64,000 nt of DNA from Tolypothrix sp. NIES-4075 (lineage in GTDB: Bacteria > Cyanobacteriota > Cyanobacteriia > Cyanobacteriales > Nostocaceae), in contig NZ_BDUC01000001.1 of the NCBI RefSeq assembly GCF_002218085.1, forward strand, positions 433,906 to 497,905. The letters run 5' to 3'. Positions 26,336-34,769 of the stretch are shown piece by piece; positions within the stretch are counted from its first letter, which is position 1; each line of letters begins with the position of its first letter. The notes below the pieces were generated by a model. That model saw nothing but the letters and a program-made list of their open reading frames with translations, was not told the DNA's origin and ran no database searches. The translations under genes and the position numbers were made by a program.

Positions 26336-27832
26336 ATGCTCAGTGCTTTAATTTTGCTGCCGTTGTTCGGTGCGGCTTTAATTGGGTTTTTGCCCATAGC
26401 CATGAATGGGAAAATTTCCCGTGGGATGGCTTTGGTTTTTAGTGCGATCGCTTTCTTGTGGACAATTGTATTAGCTATTCAGTTTAATCCCGGAGATGTG
26501 ACGCAACAGTTTGCAGAGTTCATGCCTTGGGTAGATGTTTTAGGTTTAAACTATAACTTAGGAATAGACGGTTTGTCTATGCCGTTGCTGCTGTTGAATG
26601 GACTTTTGACTTGTATTGCCATTTACAGTAGTGATGAATCTTTGCATCGTCCTAGATTTTATTACTGTTTGCTACTACTGTTAAATGCTGGGGTTACTGG
26701 AGCCTTTTTAGCACAGGATTTACTGCTATTTTTCCTATTTTACGAGTTGGAATTGATTCCCCTGTATTTGCTAATTGCGATTTGGGGTGGACAACGACGG
26801 GGTTATGCAGCGACCAAATTCTTAATTTATACTGCTTTATCAGGAATTCTGATTTTAGCGAGTTTCCTCGGTTTGGTTTGGTTGAGTCATGCACCTAGTT
26901 TTGCTTTGGCAAGCTTGAATGCCAAAGCGCTACCGATGGGAACACAAATTTTATTGCTAGCGGGGATTTTAGTAGGTTTTGGGATTAAAATTCCTTTAGT
27001 TCCTTTCCATACTTGGTTGCCAGATGCTCACGTCGAAGCTTCCACACCGATATCTGTATTGTTAGCTGGTGTGTTGTTGAAGTTGGGAACTTACGGCTTA
27101 CTGCGGTTTGGGATGAACTTGTTACCAGAAGCTTGGAGTTATTTGGCTCCTTGGTTAGCGACTTGGGCAGTGGTGAGTGTGCTTTATGGTGCATCCTGCG
27201 CGATCGCCCAAAAAGATATGAAAAAAATGGTAGCATACAGTTCTATTGGTCACATGGGCTACGTACTGTTAGCTGCTGCTGCCGCTACACCTTTAAGCGT
27301 ATTGGGAACAGTTATGCAAATGGTCAGCCACGGCTTGATTTCTGCACTGCTGTTTTTGCTGGTGGGCATTGTGTATAAAAAAGCTGGAAGCCGGGATTTA
27401 GACGTACTTAAAGGACTTCTCAACCCAGAACGAGGAATGCCTGTAATTGGTAGCTTGATGGTTTTAGGTGTAATGGCTAGCGCAGGTATACCGGGCATGG
27501 TCGGGTTTATTTCCGAGTTTATTATCTTTCGTGGCAGTTTCCCGGTTTTTCCAGTGCAAACCCTGCTGTCGATGATTGGTACAGGCTTAACCGCAGTATA
27601 CTTCTTACATTTGCTAAACCGCGCCTTTTTTGGACGCTTATCTGTGCAAGTGATGAGTTTGCCTAGCGTATATTGGAGCGATCGCCTTCCATCTGTGGTA
27701 TTAGCAATCTTAATTGTGATTTTGGGTATTCAACCTGCTTGGTTAATACACTGGACTGAACCAACTATCACCGCAATGGTCAATGCCCAAAACGTAGTCG
27801 CAATATCTCCAGACAAAATCAAAGGTAATTGA
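26336..27832 (+). CDS. ndhD4: NDH-1 subunit NdhD4 (CO2-uptake NDH-1MS' complex)
   Basis: This 498-residue antiporter-like subunit has about 14 helices. YELELIPLYLLIAIWGG gives the Glu helix and KIPLVPFHTWLPDAHVEASTPISVLLAGVLLKLGTYG the Lys/His helix of proton-pumping subunits. It works with NdhF4 and CupB in the low-affinity, usually constitutive CO2-uptake form of NDH-1. The start ATG at 26336 has no strong ribosome binding site. Assignment as D4 and not D3 follows the neighbours. Confidence 0.88.
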   Translation: MLSALILLPLFGAALIGFLPIAMNGKISRGMALVFSAIAFLWTIVLAIQFNPGDVTQQFAEFMPWVDVLGLNYNLGIDGLSMPLLLLNGLLTCIAIYSSDESLHRPRFYYCLLLLLNAGVTGAFLAQDLLLFFLFYELELIPLYLLIAIWGGQRRGYAATKFLIYTALSGILILASFLGLVWLSHAPSFALASLNAKALPMGTQILLLAGILVGFGIKIPLVPFHTWLPDAHVEASTPISVLLAGVLLKLGTYGLLRFGMNLLPEAWSYLAPWLATWAVVSVLYGASCAIAQKDMKKMVAYSSIGHMGYVLLAAAAATPLSVLGTVMQMVSHGLISALLFLLVGIVYKKAGSRDLDVLKGLLNPERGMPVIGSLMVLGVMASAGIPGMVGFISEFIIFRGSFPVFPVQTLLSMIGTGLTAVYFLHLLNRAFFGRLSVQVMSLPSVYWSDRLPSVVLAILIVILGIQPAWLIHWTEPTITAMVNAQNVVAISPDKIKGN

Positions 27833-27837
27833 GAAAT

Positions 27838-27945
27838 GGATAATTGTTAGTGGATAGTTGATAGCGGATAGTAATTAGTGGATAAAAGTAATTTTTGACA
27901 ACTAACAACTATCAACTAACAACCCTCCAACTAACAATCTGTATT
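27838..27945. repeat. Short repeats between ndhD4 and cupB
   Basis: GTTAGTGGATAGTTGATAG on the left and ACTAACAACTATCAACTAAC on the right are near complements, giving a foldable spacer in the operon. Confidence 0.75.
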
Positions 27946-27968
27946 TTAAATCCCCAGGAGAAACAGCA

Positions 27969-29099
27969 ATGGTAACTATTACAAAGAAGCTTGCCAACCA
28001 TCCTCTTTCTAAATATATTCAACTTCTCCAAAAAGGAGGAGCATTACTTCCTGATAATCAGGAAAACGTATTAGAAGTAGTTGGTATTCTCAAAAGTTAT
28101 GGCGTAGTTTTAGATGCTTACTCTAAAAATCTCATCTACATTGCCGAAAATCAATTTTTAGTATTTTTTCCCTTTTTTAAATACTTTAATGGTGAGATTA
28201 CTTTCAATAAATTACTACGTCATTGGTGGCATGACAGAATCAACTTTGAATATGCTGAATATTGCATGAAAGCTATGCTTTGGCATGGTGGGGGTGGGTT
28301 AGATGAATATTTAAATTCAGCAGAATTTGAAGAAAGAGCCAAAGCTGTTATTAATGCCAAATTTAAAAATAACCCCCTGATGAGCGCAGTTAACCAACTA
28401 TTTCCTGATTTCTTAACTGAACAGTTGCGTGTAAGTTGTTACTATACTGGTTTGGGTCAATTTTGGCGAGTCATGGCTGATATGTTTCTCAGCTTATCAG
28501 ACCTTTACGACCAAGGCAAAATCAAATCAATTCCTCAAGTTGTAGAGCATATTAAAGGGCAATTGGTAGCAAATGCAACTAAGCCAATTACCTATGCTGT
28601 TAAACTGCGGGATAAAGTTTATGAAATTATACCCGAAAGCGTTGGTTTAACCTTTCTTGCAGATACGGCAATTCCTTATGTCGAGGCTGTTTTCTTTCGA
28701 GGAACGCCTTTTCACGGGACAGTTTCATATAATGCCCAAGCTTATCAAATTCCGGCAGATCAAGGAAGATTTCAATATGGTGCTTTGTATGCCGATCCGT
28801 TGCCCATTGGTGGTGCGGGTATTCCTCCCACGTTGTTAATGCAGGATATGCGGCACTTTCTGCCAGATTATTTGCACGACATTTATCGTCGCAGTCTCAG
28901 GGGTGAAGATGATTTGCGGGTACAAATTTGTATGAGTTTCCAAAAATCGATGTTTTGTGTGACCACAGCAACGATTTTAGGATTAATGCCTCATCCTTTA
29001 GATAGCCAAAATCCAGATGAGCAATATGCTAATCAAGTGTATTTAGCAAAGTGGATGGATAGGTTACAAAATTCGCGGTTGTTGGATGTTAATGAGTAA
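27969..29099 (+). CDS. cupB: CO2 hydration protein CupB (ChpX)
   Basis: The start has CAGGAGAAACAGCA in front, a good ribosome binding site. At 376 residues it is CupB-sized (CupA/ChpY is longer, about 440). It carries FFPFFKYFNGEITFNKLLRHWWHDRINFEYAEYCMKAMLWHGGGGLDEYL-type sequence, with conserved His, Arg and Trp expected around the Zn site of the Cup proteins. It sits on the NdhF4/NdhD4 arm and converts CO2 to bicarbonate vectorially in the cytosol. It is the third gene of the operon. Confidence 0.92.
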   Translation: MVTITKKLANHPLSKYIQLLQKGGALLPDNQENVLEVVGILKSYGVVLDAYSKNLIYIAENQFLVFFPFFKYFNGEITFNKLLRHWWHDRINFEYAEYCMKAMLWHGGGGLDEYLNSAEFEERAKAVINAKFKNNPLMSAVNQLFPDFLTEQLRVSCYYTGLGQFWRVMADMFLSLSDLYDQGKIKSIPQVVEHIKGQLVANATKPITYAVKLRDKVYEIIPESVGLTFLADTAIPYVEAVFFRGTPFHGTVSYNAQAYQIPADQGRFQYGALYADPLPIGGAGIPPTLLMQDMRHFLPDYLHDIYRRSLRGEDDLRVQICMSFQKSMFCVTTATILGLMPHPLDSQNPDEQYANQVYLAKWMDRLQNSRLLDVNE

Positions 29100-29119
29100 A
29101 TATTTTTGAAGGGGACAAA

Positions 29120-29398
29120 GTGTATATCAATCGCTACGACAATCTCCTGGCAATTGAAAAACTCGATCCCCTACAAGACCATTGTCAGATTTATCATCTG
29201 ATGATTGGCTATGAGTTTCCTTGGGACATGACGCGATCGCTTTGCCCTAAGCAGGCATCGCACATAATCAGAAAGAGTCAAAATCGAGTTAGAATTCCTC
29301 AATATCGAAACTTGATTCACCTGGATAAAACTCATTATTCACAATTTGCTCAAAGCTATAACCACATTCTGCCGGAAAGGTTTTTAAGGGTAAATTAG
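29120..29398 (+). pseudogene. Truncated oxygenase MpaB-family (DUF2236) gene
   Basis: The first about 40 codons (GTG start; YINRYDNLLAIEKLDPLQDHCQIYHLMIGYEFPWDMTRSL in style) look like the N-terminus of cyanobacterial DUF2236 oxygenases. After TRSL the similarity stops at a HIP1-containing sequence (GCGATCGCTTTGCCC...GGCATCGC), and the rest is unrelated and overlaps the DUF29 gene on the other strand. The full gene should be about 280 codons, so this is a 5' remnant. The family identity is from memory of the family's N-terminus. Confidence 0.6.
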
Positions 29399-29747
29399 TT
29401 TCTCCCATTGCTAAATCCCTACCGTTTTCATAAGCTGACTGTAAAGCATCTGGCAGGTAAGATTTTAGACTAGGATTATCTACTAATAATTTGATAGTTT
29501 CACGTCGCTGCAAGCGAATAGTTGCTAACCAGCTACGACTACGCCGTTCTGGTTGATACTGCCATTTAAGTAAATGTCCTAATAACACGCTCAGGCGATT
29601 TCTCAATTCCTGGCGTTGTTGTTTCCCCAATGATTCTATTTCCTCAAGCAAATTTGGTAAGTCAATTTTGCTCCACTCTTTTTGGCGCAGTAACTCAGCT
29701 TGTTCTTGCGTCCAACCATAGAAGTCTGTTTCGTAGAGGTTAGGCAT
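29289..29747 (-). CDS. DUF29-family protein
   Basis: The 152-residue protein opens YETDFYGWTQEQAELLRQKEW and continues LPNLLEEIESLGKQQRQELRNRLSVLLGHLLKWQYQ, the hallmark of DUF29, a helical family very abundant in cyanobacteria. It is full length for the family. Function is unknown; DUF29 genes often lie near toxin-antitoxin modules, as here. Confidence 0.9.
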   Translation of the reverse strand: MPNLYETDFYGWTQEQAELLRQKEWSKIDLPNLLEEIESLGKQQRQELRNRLSVLLGHLLKWQYQPERRSRSWLATIRLQRRETIKLLVDNPSLKSYLPDALQSAYENGRDLAMGETNLPLKTFPAECGYSFEQIVNNEFYPGESSFDIEEF

Positions 29748-29856
29748 TTTAATTGCCTGTATGCTTCTTAAGAATAGGGTAACAAAAAAGTGTGAAAACC
29801 TAAAGCGTATTTGAGAGTTTATTTTGTCAATTTTTGGGTGTGGGGAAGGCGATCGC

Positions 29857-30301
29857 TTATCTTATATTCTCCACCCATAGAAGATTACTTACATAAGTAC
29901 TGCTTAAGAGCGCGTTGTAAAATTTTTCATCTGCTGTTACCATCTGGCATCGTTGCTTAACAGCCAAAGCAAGGTAAAAACAATCATACACAGTTCTTCC
30001 CAGAGCGTAGGCGCAGCCCGCCGCAGGCATCGCCATATCAACAGCAGTTTCTAATAAAGGTTCTGATGGGTAAGTCTGCAACGTCACAGCTTTAAATTAT
30101 TGTAGAATTCTGCGACTCGTTTCCACACAAAGATTGCCCACGCTGAACCTTTTTCCAAAGGATGTTACCAAATTCAGGTAGTAATAAGTCTGGAGCTATT
30201 AATTGGTGACTTTCATCCAAAAGACAAGCAGCTATTTCGCTATGGACTTCCGGAACATACCACTTTATGGCAACACTTGCATCCACGACGTACAGAGTCA
30301 A
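29857..30301 (-). pseudogene. Broken PIN-domain (VapC-type) toxin gene
   Basis: The N-terminal half (30301 to 30092) starts YVVDASVAIKWYVPEVHSE with the first catalytic Asp and runs to WKKVQRGQ. The frame then shifts and stops. The C-terminal half (to 29857) is in another frame: AVTLQTYPSE...ALGRTVYDCFYLALAV...MVTADEKFYNALL, with the later acidic residues. At least one frameshift and an in-frame stop separate the halves. A 29-bp dispersed repeat (30005-30033) is also inserted, encoding about ten foreign residues (AMPAAGCAYA). The toxin is almost certainly inactive. Confidence 0.85.
30005..30033. repeat. 29-bp dispersed repeat inside the PIN gene
   Basis: It matches the intergenic copy at 15212-15240 with one mismatch. 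In the PIN frame it inserts residues between a VDMAMP-like and an ALGRTVYD segment that are normally nearly adjacent in the family. Confidence 0.85.
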
Positions 30302-30552
30302 CGTTCTCTGTCCTCTCGTATCAGTTCAGTGCTATCGGTATGGATACTGCCAATTAACTGTTGTCTGATTCGGAAAGCAGCTTCTCTAACTTTTTCCATA
30401 TCGCCGCCACTGTGGTAGTATACAGCATTTCCGGCTGCTTGTTGTAGAATATATTTTAATTCTTCTTGCAAAGAGCGACCGTGCTGTTTGGCGAGAGTTT
30501 CTAGCTTTTCTAAAATAATAGGATCTAAATTTTCTACTAAAATTTGAGCCAT
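30298..30552 (-). CDS. Ribbon-helix-helix antitoxin (FitA/VapB-like)
   Basis: The 84-residue protein opens AQILVENLDPIILEKLETLAKQHGRSLQEELKYILQQA, the FitA/Arc-type DNA-binding fold. A C-terminal toxin-binding tail ends in ELIREDRER. It overlaps the PIN toxin start by four bases (ATGA type), the usual VapBC arrangement. The antitoxin is intact although its toxin is broken. Confidence 0.85.
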   Translation of the reverse strand: MAQILVENLDPIILEKLETLAKQHGRSLQEELKYILQQAAGNAVYYHSGGDMEKVREAAFRIRQQLIGSIHTDSTELIREDRER

Positions 30553-30727
30553 AGTTTTTACATTATATCTGTTTGCTGCTTCTATTCGAGATTTTAAATT
30601 AGTTTAGCAAGCATAAACGCTTCCTCAGCTTGTCGTCAGACATCGCAGTTTTATCCGCAAAGCTAGCTTCAAGTTGTGAAGCTTCTGTTGTGTGAGAATT
30701 AATTTATGTATTTTGGGAGTTGTAAAT

Positions 30728-31759
30728 GTGGCTTGGGTAACAGGCGATCGCTTACAAGGTGGAAAATACACCATTGAAAGAGAGTTGGGACGGGGACGCT
30801 TTGGCATTACCTATTTAGTCAAAAACAAGAATAGCGATCGCTTAGTCGTTAAAACCTTAAATGATGACTTGCTCAGATCCCTTACCCAGCAGGAACGCGA
30901 ACGGCTAGAGACGATGTTTTGGCAAGAGGCGGTAAAACTTACTCGATGTAAGCATAAGCATATTGTACAGGTTGCAGAACCTTTTAAGGAAGGTGAGCAT
31001 TCGTGTCTAGTAATGGAATATGTCGATGGGGTGAGTTTAGCTGATCGTCGTCAACAAATACTTTCGGAACAAGAGGCACTACGTTACATTCAGCAAATTG
31101 GGGAAGCTTTGATAGTAGTGCATGAAAATCGCTTGATTCATCGGGATGTGCATCCAGGAAATATCTTTTTGCGGGTGCGAGATGGACAAGCTGAAGCGGT
31201 GCTGATCGATTTTGGTTTAGCTCTGGATTTTGACCATATTTTAACGACAAAGCGAACGAAGGAAACTTCTGAGGGATTTACACCCCCTGAGCTTTACGCT
31301 CAAAGTATACCAAGTGGGGCTTATAGCGATATTTATTCTTTGGCAGCTACATTATATGTGCTTTTAACGGGACAAACACCTGTCAGTGCGCTGAAACGTA
31401 AGATTGACAATGCTCGTTTAGTGGAACCAAAAGACTTGAATAATCTGGTTAGCGATCGCACAAACCGCGCAATTTTAACGGGTATGAAGCTAAATCCGAA
31501 AGAGCGATCGCAATCGATGCAGGAATGGCTTCATTCTCTGGGATTAACTGGAGAAACTCCCCAACCTGAATCTACTGTAGTTCCTAACACCAACTCAAAT
31601 CAAGAGAAAAAAATCAATTGGACACATATTATAGCTGCGATCGCAGCTATAGGAGCCTTACTCTCAGGCATTGCTGCTTTGATTCCTATTTTAAAACCAT
31701 CTCCGCCTGCAAGCCCACCGTCACTGTCTCCCAGTCCCTTATCTACCAAAACACCGTAG
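30728..31759 (+). CDS. Serine/threonine protein kinase with C-terminal membrane helix
   Basis: The GTG at 30728 is preferred: GGGAG lies eight bases upstream and the product then aligns with the start of the next kinase. The frame is open from 30692. Of 343 residues, the kinase domain has the glycine loop GRGRFG at about 21-26, Lys in VVKTL, HRDVHPGN as the catalytic loop and IDFGLALDF as the DFG site. A TM helix (IIAAIAAIGALLSGIAALIPIL) and a Pro/Ser tail follow. Val-His replaces the usual Leu-Lys after HRD, as in the neighbouring paralogue. Signal unknown. Confidence 0.92.
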   Translation: MAWVTGDRLQGGKYTIERELGRGRFGITYLVKNKNSDRLVVKTLNDDLLRSLTQQERERLETMFWQEAVKLTRCKHKHIVQVAEPFKEGEHSCLVMEYVDGVSLADRRQQILSEQEALRYIQQIGEALIVVHENRLIHRDVHPGNIFLRVRDGQAEAVLIDFGLALDFDHILTTKRTKETSEGFTPPELYAQSIPSGAYSDIYSLAATLYVLLTGQTPVSALKRKIDNARLVEPKDLNNLVSDRTNRAILTGMKLNPKERSQSMQEWLHSLGLTGETPQPESTVVPNTNSNQEKKINWTHIIAAIAAIGALLSGIAALIPILKPSPPASPPSLSPSPLSTKTP

Positions 31760-31833
31760 AATTAGCTAAACTTTCATCAGGATGGTGACATTAAAGTAAT
31801 TTTTTAAGTATTTTCTTTTATTTAGAGGTATTC

Positions 31834-33120
31834 ATGCCTTGGACAGCAGGACAACGATTACAAGGTGGCAAATATGTAATTGAGAAAGTCCTGGGACAGG
31901 GAGGATTCGGGATTACCTATAAGGCTTTGCATGTTGAACTAAACCAGACAGTTGTAATTAAGACACCTAATGAATACCTCAGCCACGATCCAGAATATGA
32001 AAAGTACATAGAGAGATTTATCCAAGAAGGACGGATACTTGCACGCTTATCTAAAGACCCCCATCCTCATATTGTGAGAGTGATTGATTTGTTTCGGGAA
32101 GGTGCTACCCACTATTTGGTAATGGACTTTGTTGAGGGAGAAAATTTGTTTGAAGCGGTGAAGCATAGAGGGGCTTTAAAAGAAGGGAAGATATTACCTT
32201 GTATCCGCCAGATTGGGAAAGCTTTGATAGTAGTGCATCAGGCAGGGCTAGTACACCGAGATGCCCACCCTGGAAACATCATGCTGCGAAGCAATGGCAA
32301 AGCGGTTCTGATTGACTTTGGCATTGCTAAAGAACTTTTACCTAAAACTTTGAGTTCAACAGGTAATGCGGGTAATCATGGGTTTGCGCCTTATGAGCAG
32401 ATAACTAGGGGCAGTCGAGAGCCAACGGTCGATGTTTACTGTCTGGCTGCTACACTTTATTATGCGCTGACAGGTCAAAAACCCACAACTTCTTTGACTC
32501 GCAAGCTTGATAATGTTTTTCTGACTCCACCCAAATCAATTATTACAGGCATCAGTGACCATTTAAATAAGGCAATTCTCAAGGGTATGGCGCTAGAGGC
32601 AAAAGACCGTCCTCAGTCAATGCAGGCATGGTTGGCAATGCTAGAAGCACCAAAAGCGATGCCTCCACCACCTGTTGAGCCAGTTCATAAAAAAGAAGTT
32701 GTTCGTCCTAAAGCCAAGCCAAACTCAGAGGCAATTCCAGGTAAACCAGCTACTAAATCACCTAGCATTATTCCCTGGGGCTGGTTGGTTGGTGTATTGT
32801 TAATTTACCTATTGATAGGCTACTTGTTACCCGCGAATAACTCTGTTGCTTGGGCTGTGGCTTGGGCTTGGGCTGTGGCTGTGGCTGTTGCTTGGGCTGT
32901 GACTTGGGCTTGGGCTGTGGCTTGGGCTGTGGCTGTGGCTTGGGCTGTGGCTTGGGCTTGGGCTGTGGCTGTGGCTGGGGCTTGGGCTGTGGCTTGGGCT
33001 GGAGAGGGATTACAAAAATCTTTTAGCAAGGTTCATACTTTTCTAATTTTAGCTAGCACTTCTAGTCTAGGCTTGGGTTTGGGATGGTTAGGACATAGGA
33101 TTTTTAATCCAGGTTCATAG
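31834..33120 (+). CDS. Serine/threonine protein kinase with Ala/Trp/Val repeat membrane tail
   Basis: The protein has 428 residues. The glycine loop is GQGGFG (21-26), the catalytic loop HRDAHPGN (141-148) and the DFG site IDFGIAKE (160-167). After a Pro-rich linker, a hydrophobic helix (315-333) is followed at 338-390 by an almost pure AW/AV low-complexity stretch (AWAVAWAWAVAV style), and then a last hydrophobic segment. The DNA behind it (32845-33003) is a degenerate GCTTGGGCTGTG hexamer repeat, probably length-variable. It lies 74 bases after the first kinase, in the same direction. Confidence 0.92.
   Translation: MPWTAGQRLQGGKYVIEKVLGQGGFGITYKALHVELNQTVVIKTPNEYLSHDPEYEKYIERFIQEGRILARLSKDPHPHIVRVIDLFREGATHYLVMDFVEGENLFEAVKHRGALKEGKILPCIRQIGKALIVVHQAGLVHRDAHPGNIMLRSNGKAVLIDFGIAKELLPKTLSSTGNAGNHGFAPYEQITRGSREPTVDVYCLAATLYYALTGQKPTTSLTRKLDNVFLTPPKSIITGISDHLNKAILKGMALEAKDRPQSMQAWLAMLEAPKAMPPPPVEPVHKKEVVRPKAKPNSEAIPGKPATKSPSIIPWGWLVGVLLIYLLIGYLLPANNSVAWAVAWAWAVAVAVAWAVTWAWAVAWAVAVAWAVAWAWAVAVAGAWAVAWAGEGLQKSFSKVHTFLILASTSSLGLGLGWLGHRIFNPGS
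32845..33003. repeat. Coding GCTTGG/GCTGTG hexanucleotide repeat
   Basis: About 26 six-base units of GCTTGG, GCTGTG and rare variants in phase with the kinase frame, encoding alternating Ala-Trp and Ala-Val. Such arrays change length by slippage in multiples of six without breaking the frame. Confidence 0.92.
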
Positions 33121-33301
33121 CTTGATCATAAGTAAATAAGCTGACATCTACATGAAAATAATCCGCCAGCGCTTCTGCTTGAGTTTTACTAATGGTGCGA
33201 TCGCGTTGGCGGAGCCTCTCGTTCGCGTAGCGTCTCCGACAGGAGAAGAGAAGCCTCTCCAAAGGAGAATCGCCATTAACAATTTGCAAGGCAATTTCCA
33301 A
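33104..33301 (-). pseudogene. Remnant of an XRE/HigA-type antitoxin gene with inserted repeat
   Basis: The C-terminal part (RTISKTQAEALADYFHVDVSLFTYDQ) is the end of a HigA-like helix-turn-helix protein; compare the intact gene at 40958. Before it, a dispersed repeat (about 33208-33285, TCGCGTTGGCGGAGCC...AAGCCTCTCC) encodes PLERLLFSCRRRYANERLRQ-type residues, and further upstream the frame meets stops. The TTG start is not supported by a ribosome binding site. A degraded antitoxin is the simplest reading. Confidence 0.65.
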
Positions 33302-33427
33302 GGAACCAATTATCTCAGCCGGGGACTTAAACCCGCCGAAGTTTGGTTAACACCCGCAATATTCAGTAGTATTTAATATTTAATACAAAAAATATTATAT
33401 TTATTACGTGAATTTAGTGACAGTTAT

Positions 33428-33628
33428 CCGAATTCAATAAACGATTGCCCGAATTCAATAAACGATTGCCCGAATTCAATAAACGATCGCCCGAATTCAA
33501 TAAATGATCGCCCGAATTCAATAAACGATCGCCCGAATTCAATAAATGATCGCCCGAATTCAATAAACGACTGCTCGAATTCAATAAACGACTGCCCGAA
33601 TTCAATAAACGACTGCCCGAATTCAATA
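33428..33628. repeat. 21-bp tandem array, about 9.6 units
   Basis: The unit is CCGAATTCAATAAACGATCGC, with variants at three positions (cg/tg before ATCGC, TTGC, CTGC). The period is exactly 21 from 33428 to 33617. On the minus strand two frames are open through it, one reading a heptad FIEFGQS/FIEFGRS, the other LLNSGNR. Neither has a credible gene upstream, so I treat it as a noncoding tandem array. Confidence 0.95.
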
Positions 33629-33884
33629 TCGCGCTTCTTGCTTGATTGCAATATCGAACTCCTATTTAATTTTTGCGAAGCTCGGTGCGCCTTTATCTCG
33701 CTTCGCTCATGAAGATTCCCTGCGATCGCCCAATACGCTTGGTGATAAGCTTTTTTCTCACCCCCCTGCTCCCGAAGCATCCCCTGCTGCCCTTACCTGC
33801 CTCAACGGATAAATTTCTTAACACCAAGCGTATTGGTCTCTAGCTCTCTAGTCCAAAGTCTAGCTTTAACCTTATGCCGAAATA

Positions 33885-34649
33885 TTAAGCTTCTGGTTCA
33901 ACACCAAGCGATCGCAATTGGGCAGTTAAGCGATCGGCTCTTTGTCTTTCCTGTTCAGCCCTTTGGCTTTCCTGTTCAGCCCGTTGGCTTTCCTGTTCAG
34001 CTCTTTCATCACCACTCAACAACAAATTACCTTGCAAATCCCACCAGCGTAACCAGGGTAATTCTGCATTTTGATATTCTCCCTGCCAAATACCTAACTC
34101 AACTCCCAAGGGGGCAATCGGATAATGTCCGCGTTCATTTGCTGTTAATAACTGATATTGTCCACCAATTAATTTATAAACTTCTACACTGGCTTTCTTC
34201 ACTTCATAAATGCCATAAAAAGCCGGATGAATTACTTGCTCATAAATCCAGAATTTACCCGTCCAAGGGGTTTTGTCTCTTTCTTCGCTACCATTGCCAG
34301 AGACAAATTCTAATGCAATTAATGGGGCAATAAATTCTCGCCAAAGTACATAAGACCTCCGCGTTAGTCCATCGAGCAACGGTGGTACATTTCCTACATA
34401 AAACCAATCTGGAGATAAAGCACCTTTCTCTGGGGGGTCTGTCAAACGCCAGTAAATACCTAAGTCCTGACCGATACAATATTCACCATCAGGATGTAAT
34501 TGCTTGAGGACAGGTGTAATTGAGTCAGTTAGTAAAATACTTTGGGGATGCTCTTGCCAATTTTTCACGAAAGTACCGTCAGACTCTGGTAGCTGCGTAT
34601 GGTCGGGGAAAGGAGTGAGGGCAGTGGATGGGTCAGTTGCAGAGGTCAT
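33885..34649 (-). CDS. Uma2-family (DUF820) protein with coiled-coil tail
   Basis: The start chosen is the ATG at 34649, with AAGGTAG four to five bases upstream; the frame is open to 34784, overlapping the divergent neighbour. The 254-residue protein includes LSPDWFYVG, APLIALEFVSGNG (nuclease-core strand) and GIYEVKKASVEVYKL. A repeated coiled coil (RAEQESQ x2, RAEQERQRADRL) ends in LRSLGVEPEA. It is a more divergent Uma2 than the two others here and is head-to-head with the gene at 34770. Confidence 0.85.
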   Translation of the reverse strand: MTSATDPSTALTPFPDHTQLPESDGTFVKNWQEHPQSILLTDSITPVLKQLHPDGEYCIGQDLGIYWRLTDPPEKGALSPDWFYVGNVPPLLDGLTRRSYVLWREFIAPLIALEFVSGNGSEERDKTPWTGKFWIYEQVIHPAFYGIYEVKKASVEVYKLIGGQYQLLTANERGHYPIAPLGVELGIWQGEYQNAELPWLRWWDLQGNLLLSGDERAEQESQRAEQESQRAEQERQRADRLTAQLRSLGVEPEA

Positions 34650-34769
34650 AAGACTACCTTTGCAGGAGTAAGGGTTGTTTTTTAGTTTAGCAATGAAAGG
34701 GAAGAAATAAAGAATGCGATCGCTCCTCACGGAAGACGCTAAACTTATAGCATTAAGACACTTGTCGCC

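Noticed and set aside
24368..29099. NdhF3/NdhD3/CupA assignment
   Set aside because: The third protein is 376 residues, CupB-sized and shorter than CupA, and the ccm-linked position fits the F4/D4/CupB set; a tree would settle it.
32820..33029. Minus-strand Ala/Gln/Thr-rich frame
   Set aside because: Reverse reading of the GCTTGG/GCTGTG repeat in the kinase gene.
33428..33628. CRISPR array
   Set aside because: Units are contiguous with no spacers and no cas genes are present.
33414..33780. Minus-strand frames through the 21-bp array (118- and 70-residue repeat proteins)
   Set aside because: The openness follows from a unit length of 21 without stops; the upstream part of the longer frame has no recognisable protein and no ribosome binding site.
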